Source of the DNA: Nonomuraea rhodomycinica
GTDB taxonomy: Bacteria > Actinomycetota > Actinomycetes > Streptosporangiales > Streptosporangiaceae
NCBI RefSeq assembly: GCF_013363995.1
Contig: NZ_JABWGO010000012.1
Location: forward strand, 124,001-188,000
Length of the DNA: 64,000 nucleotides
Direction: 5' to 3'
The notes beneath the pieces were generated by a model. It saw nothing but the letters and a program-made list of their open reading frames with translations, was not told where the DNA came from and made no database searches. Position 1 is the first letter of the stretch; every line of letters starts with the position of its first letter. Positions 58,327 through 64,000 of this stretch are shown in pieces. The translations under genes and the position numbers were made by a program.

Positions 58327-59225
58327 CACGCACCTCCGAGTCGGGGCGGCCCTACCAGGTCGGCCAGGCGCGGTACGCCGACCGGCCAGCCGAGCCGGGG
58401 CGGTGCCACGTCCACCGGGCTGTCGAGGTCGGGCACGTCGGAGACGCCGGTGAGCGACGCCCGGAGCGCTGGGAGCGTCGTGGCGAGGGCGCCCTGCGGA
58501 GGGGCGGCGACCTGGCCGGCCAGTACCCCAGTGAGGGTAGGCAGCGCGGCGGTGAGCGAGCCTGACGCCTTGGCCGTCGCCTGCACGGTGGCGGCCATCG
58601 GAGGGAGCGTCCCGGCCAGGGTCCCGGACGCCTCGACCAGCGCGGTGGCCGAGCCTGCGAGCGACGGGAGGACAGCGGCGAGGGCGCCGGTGATAGGCAG
58701 GGCGTCCGGGAGGGTGGACGGGGATTCGCCCGGTGTCCCGTCCCAGGAGGCGCCGGGGCTGTCGCCGTCGAAGTAGTCGAGCAGCGTGCTGGCCTGCTCG
58801 ACGAGCAGCATCGTCGCGTCCACGGTCGTGACGCTGTAGTTTGCCCCGTCGAGGATGAGCTGGGCAGTCGCCGCGCCACTTGGGGCGGTGCCGGTGAGGC
58901 TGGCCCTGGTGACGGTGTTGGCGGTCAGCGAGTAGGAGCCGCTGCTGTAGGTGATGACGGAGGCTCCGGCGTCCCGCCATTCGATGTAGATGTTGCCGCC
59001 GGACGAGAATCCGTTGGCCGGCCGGACGTAGACGCTGAGCGTGTAGTCGAGGCCCGCGGTCACACCGCCGGTGGCGGTGCGGAGGAACGTGCCGGAGGTG
59101 TACCGGGCCGCGAACCCGCGGTCGAAGCCGGTGACGGCCGTCCTGGCCGGCGCCGCCTCGCCGCCCCAGCCGGTGTCGGAGACCGCCAGCGCCGGGTTGG
59201 AGGCCGTGTTGTGGCGGGTCGCCAT
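58326..59225 (-). CDS. Fibre-like protein: CBM-like domain plus 21-residue repeats
   Basis: A 299-residue protein. Residues 1-160 look like a carbohydrate-binding beta-sandwich (NTASNPALAVSDTGWGG, YTLSVYVRPANGFSSGGNIYIEWRDAG, ATAQLILDGANYSVTTVDATMLL). Residues about 180-265 hold four tandem repeats of about 21 residues with the pattern GxLxxxLPxLxxxxxGxxxA. A short Pro-rich tail follows. Position upstream of terminase is unusual for a fibre gene. Confidence 0.65.
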   Translation of the reverse strand: MATRHNTASNPALAVSDTGWGGEAAPARTAVTGFDRGFAARYTSGTFLRTATGGVTAGLDYTLSVYVRPANGFSSGGNIYIEWRDAGASVITYSSGSYSLTANTVTRASLTGTAPSGAATAQLILDGANYSVTTVDATMLLVEQASTLLDYFDGDSPGASWDGTPGESPSTLPDALPITGALAAVLPSLAGSATALVEASGTLAGTLPPMAATVQATAKASGSLTAALPTLTGVLAGQVAAPPQGALATTLPALRASLTGVSDVPDLDSPVDVAPPRLGWPVGVPRLADLVGPPRLGGA

Positions 59226-59229
59226 CGGG

Positions 59230-59532
59230 CTACGGCGCGGTCGAGCCGCCGCGGACGATGTACCCGGACAGCGGCGGCAGGCTCGTGCAGGTGTAGGTGA
59301 CCTCGTGCGTTGACGGGGCGTCGGCGCCTTCCGGCCAGATCCACTCGCCTTGCTCGTCAAGGTCGATGACCGTCAGCACGGCGCGCACCGGGTTCTCGTT
59401 GTAGACGTACAGCATCCAGCCGGTGACCAAGGGGATGTTGTTGGCCGAGCACCAGTTCATCAGCATCTTGTAGGGCGGGCTGGTCATGTGGGCCGGGTCG
59501 TGGCGCACCTCGACGGTCAGGTAGAGCGACAT
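59230..59532 (-). CDS. Small phage structural protein
   Basis: A 100-residue beta-rich protein (YLTVEVRHDPAHMTSPPYKMLMNWCSANNIPLVTGWMLYVYNENPVRAVLTVIDLDEQGEW). No family recognised; it belongs to the contiguous decoration/fibre cluster. Confidence 0.6.
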   Translation of the reverse strand: MSLYLTVEVRHDPAHMTSPPYKMLMNWCSANNIPLVTGWMLYVYNENPVRAVLTVIDLDEQGEWIWPEGADAPSTHEVTYTCTSLPPLSGYIVRGGSTAP

Positions 59533-59543
59533 GGTCAGTCCCC

Positions 59544-59951
59544 TCAGCCCGCGGGCATGGTCATGGTGCCGGACGTGATCTCGACGTTCACGCCGACCGA
59601 GATCGTCAACGTGTTGAGGTTGAGCTCCGCGCCGGACGTGCCGACGGCCCCGTCGAACACGGTGTTGCCGTTGGAGTCCTTGGCGCGGAACCAGCCGGCG
59701 GTGCCCGCCGCCACACCGGTCGTGGAGCGCGGTGTGCTGGCCAGCGTGGCCACGCCGCTGGACGCGGACCCGAAGGCAGGGTCGGCGAGCGTGAACGTCG
59801 CCAAGACGGTGCCGGTGGCGGCGTCGTTGGCGGTCGCCGGCTGCGAGCCGGTGCGCACCTCGATGGTGGCGGCGCCGGCGCCCGCGTCGAGGAGGTCGAC
59901 GACGGCGTCGATGGCGGCGTTGCGGGCTGCGGTGGGGATGCGGAGCGCCAT
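59544..59951 (-). CDS. Phage tail-associated beta protein
   Basis: A 135-residue protein (RNAAIDAVVDLLDAGAGAATIEVRTGSQPATANDAATGTVLATFTLADPAFG, GWFRAKDSNGNTVFDGAVGTSGAELNL) similar in style to widespread actinophage structural proteins with a beta-sandwich. Exact role unknown. Confidence 0.7.
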   Translation of the reverse strand: MALRIPTAARNAAIDAVVDLLDAGAGAATIEVRTGSQPATANDAATGTVLATFTLADPAFGSASSGVATLASTPRSTTGVAAGTAGWFRAKDSNGNTVFDGAVGTSGAELNLNTLTISVGVNVEITSGTMTMPAG

Positions 59952-59964
59952 CGCGCGTTCCCTC

Positions 59965-60249
59965 CTAGGTGATGTTGATGAGGCCGGCGTCGAGGACCGG
60001 GGTCTCGGGGCTGGCGGAGATCTTGACCCAGACGCGGTAGGTGCCCTCGCTGAGCGGGATCGTGGCGCCTGGGCCGATGAGGACGGCCGCGTTGGTGCCG
60101 AGCCAGATGGCGGCCTTCCAGTCGAGGGTGACCGGGTCTTGGCCGTCGGGGATGACCGCCATCTGCACCGTGTAGAGGGTGACGTCGGAGGGCCCGGTGA
60201 TGGGCACCTTCAGATATTCGACGCTGACGGATGGGATCTTCGTCGCCAT
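59965..60249 (-). CDS. Small beta-sandwich-like phage protein, copy 1
   Basis: A 94-residue paralogue of the gene at 58042 (see there), with the same length and pattern. ATG 60249 (an ATG at 60255 adds two residues). Together with its neighbours it forms one half of an apparent cassette duplication. Confidence 0.65.
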   Translation of the reverse strand: MATKIPSVSVEYLKVPITGPSDVTLYTVQMAVIPDGQDPVTLDWKAAIWLGTNAAVLIGPGATIPLSEGTYRVWVKISASPETPVLDAGLINIT

Positions 60250-60265
60250 GCTCACCCCTCCCGGG

Positions 60266-60868
60266 TCAGGTGGTGGGCTGGCGTGCCGCCCAGCGGCGGG
60301 CTGCCTCGGTGCTGCCCCACACCCGGGTCGGCGAGCCGGCCGTCCAGCGGGTGGCGGGGGCGCCTGCCGCCCACGACCGGGCGAGGCTTCCGGACGCCCA
60401 GCCGCGGCGCGCCTGGCCGGCGGTGACGGCGATGTCGTGAGGCGGGATCACCACCTGGCCAGCCAGGTCTGCGGCGATGGCGGGCAGGAGCCCGGCCGTG
60501 CTGCCGGTCGCGGTGGCGGTTCCGGCCATGTCGGCGGTGAGCGCCGGGAGGACGGGGGTGAGGAAGCCGCCGGTCACCTCGCCGTCGAGTTGGGCGGTGA
60601 TGGCGGGGAGGGTGGCGTCGAGCAGGCCGGGCGCGTGGACGGCGCCCGCCGCGCTCGCGGTGAGCGGAGGCAGCGTTCCGGCGACCGTACCGCGGGCGGT
60701 GGCCTGGCCGGACGCCTGCCCGGTGAGGGGTGGCAGAGCAGCGGCGAGCGCCCCGGAAGCTTCGACCGTGCCGGAGGCCGTTGAGGTGAGCGCGGGCAGG
60801 GCCGCGGTGAGGTTGCCGGTGACCGGCGGCTGGCCGCGCGGGATGGTGCGGTCGCGGTAGCGGGACAT
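60266..60868 (-). CDS. Repeat protein with six 21-residue GxLxxxLPxL units
   Basis: A 200-residue protein. From about residue 15 to 145 there are six units such as GALAAALPPLTGQASGQATAR and GTVAGTLPPLTASAAGAVHAP; all but one are 21 residues. The C-terminal 50 residues are Trp/Arg/Ala-rich (GWASGSLARSWAAGAPATRW, VWGSTEAARRWAA) with a shorter SxxRxWxAGxP repeat. Nothing else in the window but the gene at 58326 carries the same unit. Probably a rod-like fibre segment. Confidence 0.65.
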   Translation of the reverse strand: MSRYRDRTIPRGQPPVTGNLTAALPALTSTASGTVEASGALAAALPPLTGQASGQATARGTVAGTLPPLTASAAGAVHAPGLLDATLPAITAQLDGEVTGGFLTPVLPALTADMAGTATATGSTAGLLPAIAADLAGQVVIPPHDIAVTAGQARRGWASGSLARSWAAGAPATRWTAGSPTRVWGSTEAARRWAARQPTT

Positions 60869-60872
60869 CGGC

Positions 60873-61214
60873 TCAGTCGGGGGTGGTGATCGCCCACGGG
60901 AACGAGCGCCCGGTCCCGGCGGTCTGTTTGAGGGTGACCGTGGCTGTCTGCGGAACCGGCACCGGCAGGCTGATCTTGATGGGGATGTCCTGTGCGCCGG
61001 TGAACAGCGCGAAGTAGACGACCCGCTCCGTGCCGCCCGACAGCACGTTCGCCTTGATGCGTAGTTCGAGCTCGTCGGCGGTGCCGCTGCCATGGGACAT
61101 CGCATTGCAGTCGACGTGCAACGTGAACGTCTTCGGGCCGGTCAGCGTCGTGAGCGTGTGCTCGGTGTTGATGGTCGCGGCCTGCGTCCCCGACGCGCTG
61201 ATCGTCAACGCCAC
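60873..61214 (-). CDS. Phage structural protein, beta-sandwich
   Basis: A 113-residue beta-rich protein (LTISASGTQAATINTEHTLTTLTGPKTFTLHVDCNAMSHG, ELELRIKANVLSGG) of a type frequent near tail genes of actinophages. ATG/GTG at 61214. Unknown role. Confidence 0.65.
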   Translation of the reverse strand: MALTISASGTQAATINTEHTLTTLTGPKTFTLHVDCNAMSHGSGTADELELRIKANVLSGGTERVVYFALFTGAQDIPIKISLPVPVPQTATVTLKQTAGTGRSFPWAITTPD

Positions 61215-61223
61215 GATCGCCTC

Positions 61224-62021
61224 CTAGTAGGTAAACCCGTAGACGGCGACCTCGATGGGCGCGGACGAACCGGTCCAGATCGAGCAGCGAGCAGCCAGCC
61301 GAACCCCCGCTGGAATGCACGTCGACAGAGGAACGAACGGAGGCGACTGCGGGTAGACGCAGACGGGGCTGTTCTCGACTCGCACGTAGTGGTTAGGCAC
61401 GATGATCGTTTCGTTGCCGGGCGAGCCCACTGCGATGTCGATCGCGTAGCGGGTGTCGGTCGGTGTGGAAGTGGACGATTGGGCCAGCACCATCAGCGCG
61501 TGGATCGGGGCCGTGGTTGCTGCCGTGATCTGCGCGTAGGAGCCCTTGACGTTGAGCGTTCCGGATGGAGTGACGTTCGTAGCGTCTATCGGTGACGCCA
61601 CCACGCCGTAGGTGGTGATGCGGCCCGGCACTGACAAGCCGCAATCCGGCTCGCCAACGTAGGCGGTGGCCGTCGTCCAGATGTTCATGGAGACTGCGCC
61701 GGCCAGGCGCGCCCGGATCGTGGCGCCTGCGGGTATGTGCAATGGGAACGCCAGTGTGCCGTGGTCACGGTAGCCGACGACCAGGTTCGCCGCGAGGATC
61801 GTTTCCGAACCTGCGCTGCCGATGCCGATGTCCATGAGGGCGGCACGGTCACCTGACGCACTGATCTGGTCGTTTCCGAGGTTGAGCCATGAGGCGGGCC
61901 GGTCCGCCGGGAGGGTGAGCAGGGTGACCCAGGCGCCTTTGCTGTTGGGGGCGGAGCCGTTCACGTTTACCGCGTCGCCGGCGACGATTTTGGTGGGGAA
62001 GGGCGGGATGGGCCACTGCAT
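61224..62021 (-). CDS. Two-domain phage fibre/decoration protein
   Basis: A 265-residue protein with an internal duplication: MDIGIGSAGSETILAANLVVGY ... HIPAGATIRARLAG in the first half and IDIAVGSPGNETIIVPNHYVRV ... CIPAGVRLAARCS in the second. Each half looks like a beta jelly-roll. Start ATG 62021 (MQWPIPPFPTK); a GTG at 62033 is an alternative. First gene of the minus-strand structural operon; the promoter should lie in 62022-62071. Confidence 0.65.
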   Translation of the reverse strand: MQWPIPPFPTKIVAGDAVNVNGSAPNSKGAWVTLLTLPADRPASWLNLGNDQISASGDRAALMDIGIGSAGSETILAANLVVGYRDHGTLAFPLHIPAGATIRARLAGAVSMNIWTTATAYVGEPDCGLSVPGRITTYGVVASPIDATNVTPSGTLNVKGSYAQITAATTAPIHALMVLAQSSTSTPTDTRYAIDIAVGSPGNETIIVPNHYVRVENSPVCVYPQSPPFVPLSTCIPAGVRLAARCSIWTGSSAPIEVAVYGFTY

Positions 62022-62071
62022 CGCGCGGGTCACCCCCTGACCGGCATCAAGTCGAACCTTTGCGCGAGAAT

Positions 62072-62419
62072 GTGGACGTGGAACCGTCACGCGTCGAGCT
62101 GCACAACTGGCCGTACAACCCCGCCGAGCCAGGCGGCTGGGTCGCGCCGTACGGCAACCCCATCCACCGCTGGCGGGTCACCCACGTCCACGCCCGCTAC
62201 ATCGCGCCGAAGGTGCTGCCGGGCGACCTCGACGAGCACGGCCGGCCGATGAAGCCGCGCATCGAACTCCACGCCTACCTCGTCGACCTGGACGGTAGCC
62301 AGTTCGGGTTGCCGGACCACGAGCATGTGCTGCTGCACCAGGTGCCGCCGGTAGGCTGGTGGCTGATCAAGCCGGCGGACGATGAGCACCTCGCCCGGAT
62401 CGCCCGGTTCAAGGTCTAG
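62072..62419 (+). CDS. Plus-strand hypothetical protein
   Basis: A protein of about 115 residues, from GTG 62072 or 62078 (VEPSRVELHNWPYNPAEPGGWVAPYGNPIHRWRVTHVHARYIAPKVLPGDLDEHGRPM). No family recognised. It is divergent from the structural operon and tail-to-tail with the HTH gene, whose stop it overlaps by 4 bp. Confidence 0.55.
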   Translation: MDVEPSRVELHNWPYNPAEPGGWVAPYGNPIHRWRVTHVHARYIAPKVLPGDLDEHGRPMKPRIELHAYLVDLDGSQFGLPDHEHVLLHQVPPVGWWLIKPADDEHLARIARFKV

Positions 62420-62673
62420 GCGGCGGCACGGTAGCGGTCGCGCAGCGAGGCGCGCAGTTGGTCGCGGAGCTCGGGCGTGGCGGGTACCTGCTCGCCGCGG
62501 GCGATGCACCCGTCGATGGTGGCGAGGTCGTCGTAGCAGTAGTAGACGGCGCGGTCCACGGTGCCGAGCTGGCGGGCCTGGTAGCGGCGCGCCCACTGCC
62601 TGATCGTCCCGGGCTTCTTGCGGAGGCGGGCGGCGGCGGTCTGCGCGGTGACGGGCTCGGGGATCACGTTCAC
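62416..62673 (-). CDS. Small MerR-like HTH protein
   Basis: An 85-residue protein: EPVTAQTAAARLRKKPGTIRQWARRYQ is a helix-turn-helix of the kind found in phage regulators and small terminase-type DNA-binding proteins, followed by a wing-like VYYCYDDLATIDGCIARG. GTG 62673 or 62667. Location upstream of the structural operon would also allow a role as a small terminase or late regulator; undecided. Confidence 0.6.
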   Translation of the reverse strand: MNVIPEPVTAQTAAARLRKKPGTIRQWARRYQARQLGTVDRAVYYCYDDLATIDGCIARGEQVPATPELRDQLRASLRDRYRAAA

Positions 62674-62754
62674 CCCCTGGAACGCGTAATGCCCTCCGCG
62701 GTGAGGCGTGAGGGCATTCGTGTGGTAACCGCGAGAAGTGTTACACACCGCTGG

Positions 62755-62904
62755 TCAGGCGGGCAAGCCGAGCCATTCCCGGACGCTCAGCCCGAGCGCG
62801 GACTCGGGGATGGCGATGGGCAGCAGGCGGGGGATGACGAGCACGCCGTCGGCGACAGGGTGCACGTCGCAGGCGAGCGTGTCGATATCCGTCATAAGAT
62901 CCAT
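62755..62904 (-). CDS. Small hypothetical protein
   Basis: A 49-residue product from ATG 62904, which overlaps the previous stop (TAATG); ATG 62895 is an alternative. Sequence DIDTLACDVHPVADGVLVIPRLLPIAIPESALGLSVREWLGLPA. Supported only by the coupling. Confidence 0.5.
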   Translation of the reverse strand: MDLMTDIDTLACDVHPVADGVLVIPRLLPIAIPESALGLSVREWLGLPA

Positions 62905-63251
62905 TATCGCAGGTGGGGCCTGCTGGATGCCAACAGTTGACGCTGCTTGTGCTGCCAGATCTCGAAGAACAGGTCGGTCGCGCTGTACGTCCAATGAGCA
63001 GCCGGAAGGCCGGCGATGAACTCTCGGGCGCCCGGCGCATCTCCCACCTTCTCCATCAGCTCCCGGCGCATCGCCTCGCCCGCCTGTTCGAGCGACTTCC
63101 GCACGGGGGCGAACAGGTCGCCGCCAGCGTGGCCCTGCTCGGCGGCGATCGCGCAGGCGCGCTCCTCGATGCGGGCGTCGAGGTTCGCGATCGTCTCGCG
63201 CAGCGTCTCGGCGAGTGCTGCGGCTTCGGCCATCGGGTCGCGGTCAACCAT
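62904..63251 (-). CDS. Hypothetical protein coupled to recombinase
   Basis: A 115-residue helical protein (AAALAETLRETIANLDARIEERACAIAAEQ, VRKSLEQAGEAMRRELMEKVGDAPGAREFIAGLPAAHWTYSATDLFFEIWQHKQRQ). ATG 63251 overlaps the end of the recombinase gene by 8 bp. No family recognised. Confidence 0.6.
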   Translation of the reverse strand: MVDRDPMAEAAALAETLRETIANLDARIEERACAIAAEQGHAGGDLFAPVRKSLEQAGEAMRRELMEKVGDAPGAREFIAGLPAAHWTYSATDLFFEIWQHKQRQLLASSRPHLR

Positions 63252-64000
63252 CGACGCCTACCTTCAGATGCTGGGCCTCGCCCTGCGCGAACGCCGCGCC
63301 GAGCGCATACGCGGGGGAGCGGTCGAGCAGCCCGCGGGCGCGGTCGTAGCGGCGCGTGGTGCGCGGGTCGGCGTGGCCGAGCAGGTCCTGCACGACGTGC
63401 AGCGGATGCTGCTCCAGCAGGTAGGTGGCGATCGAGTGCCGCACCGAGTGCGGCGACAGCGACTCCCACTGCGGGACGCCGGCGGCCTTGGCGATACGGC
63501 GCACGAGCCGGTACACGTACGGCTGGTCGATCGGCCGGCCAGTCGAGGTGCTGAACAGCGGGCCGGGCTTGGCGCCTCGCTCTACCAGGTAGGCGTCGAG
63601 GGCGACGGACGCGTACGGCGGGATGATGAACCGCTTCGTCTTCGTGCCCCCGCGGCCCTTGACCGGCAGGTCGATGACCCGGTTGCCCTTGTCGTAGCCG
63701 AGCGCGTCCACCCCGACGGCGACGACACCACCGACGCGGCAGGCGGTGACGACCAGCAGGCACAGCAGCGCGTAGGTGCGGGCGGTCTCGTACTGGCGAC
63801 TGTGGGCCAGCATCCGGTCGAGCTCATCCTTCGACAGGCTGCGCGTCTTGGACACGTCCTCGACGGCGGGCCGCTCCATGTCGAGCAGCGGGTTGCGCTG
63901 GGCGGCGCCCGCGCGCACGAGGTACCGGTACCAGGAAGAGACGGCGGCGAGACGGCGGGCGCGGGTGGAGTCGGCGAGCCCGGCCGCGCGCAGCGCCGCG
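63244..64000 (-). CDS. Second tyrosine recombinase (XerC/D-like), cut by right edge
   Basis: The frame stays open to the right edge, so the N-terminus lies outside. Visible are the SAM-like core-binding helix (STRARRLAAVSSWYRYLV, GAAQRNPLLDM) and a full catalytic domain: Arg in TACRVGGVVAVGVD, Lys in KTKRFIIPP, SPHSVRHSIATYLL, LLGHADPRTTRRYDRAR with the Tyr nucleophile. It keeps the canonical HxxRH box, unlike the integrase at 20592. A Xer-like role in dimer resolution or integration of a phage is possible. Confidence 0.88.
   Translation of the reverse strand, partial: AALRAAGLADSTRARRLAAVSSWYRYLVRAGAAQRNPLLDMERPAVEDVSKTRSLSKDELDRMLAHSRQYETARTYALLCLLVVTACRVGGVVAVGVDALGYDKGNRVIDLPVKGRGGTKTKRFIIPPYASVALDAYLVERGAKPGPLFSTSTGRPIDQPYVYRLVRRIAKAAGVPQWESLSPHSVRHSIATYLLEQHPLHVVQDLLGHADPRTTRRYDRARGLLDRSPAYALGAAFAQGEAQHLKVGVDG

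Noticed and set aside
62416..62673. Small terminase
   Set aside because: It has an HTH but is separated from the large terminase by eight genes, and nothing else supports the role; kept as an undecided HTH protein.

Overview
The window is high-GC actinobacterial chromosome, most like a filamentous, sporulating genus of the Streptosporangiaceae type (an SsgA-family sporulation protein, GTG starts, many 1-4 bp gene overlaps). The genus is inference only. It has two halves: ordinary chromosome up to about 20.4 kb, and one large integrated element from the tRNA-Val(CAC) gene at 20.44 kb to beyond the right edge.

Chromosomal half. A KDPG aldolase (cut by the left edge) and a 2-keto-3-deoxygluconate-type kinase are translationally coupled. 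Then come two small membrane proteins, a heterodimeric ABC exporter pair, a tRNA-Val(GAC)/Cys/Gly cluster with its terminator, a DinB-like protein, an ArsR regulator with histidine ammonia-lyase, a secreted TAP-type hydrolase, a dehydrogenase-RidA fusion divergent from a LysR regulator, a PabB-PabC pair for p-aminobenzoate synthesis, a divergent lipoprotein pair (LVIVD and DUF305) and SsgB. Several of these genes carry in-frame, GC-rich tandem repeats or low-complexity inserts.

Element, left arm (20.5-34.8 kb). A tyrosine integrase lies beside tRNA-Val, followed by a GntR regulator paired with a UTRA-only protein, an operator region and an excisionase-like HTH gene. A tightly packed plus-strand operon of about 10 kb follows. 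It encodes a DUF2637-like membrane/coiled-coil/HTH protein, a GIY-YIG-type protein, a large basic disordered protein, and a membrane protein coupled to a TraB/FtsK-like ATPase with a C-terminal winged helix. This looks like the transfer module of an actinomycete integrative and conjugative element (AICE). A long array of GGAACT motifs that reverses orientation lies in and after the DUF2637-like gene. The operon ends in a strong terminator at 34.76 kb.

Element, right arm (34.9-64 kb). This is a siphovirus module read mostly on the minus strand, from right to left: a second tyrosine recombinase (cut by the right edge), small genes, a duplicated set of fibre/decoration-like proteins with 21-residue repeats, terminase, a portal-MuF fusion, a protease with a nested scaffold start, decoration protein, capsid, connectors, tail tube, tail chaperones with a likely frameshift, tape measure, tail-tip proteins, and a lysis cassette of holin-like proteins and amidase. 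Two plus-strand genes interrupt it, each preceded by TGTC-N8-GACA palindromes.

The main finding is that conjugation-type DNA-translocation genes and a near-complete phage particle module sit side by side with no att remnant or tRNA visible between them. I found no replication initiator, no primase or polymerase, no CI-type repressor and no clear small terminase. All family assignments come from reading the sequence; no search was run.
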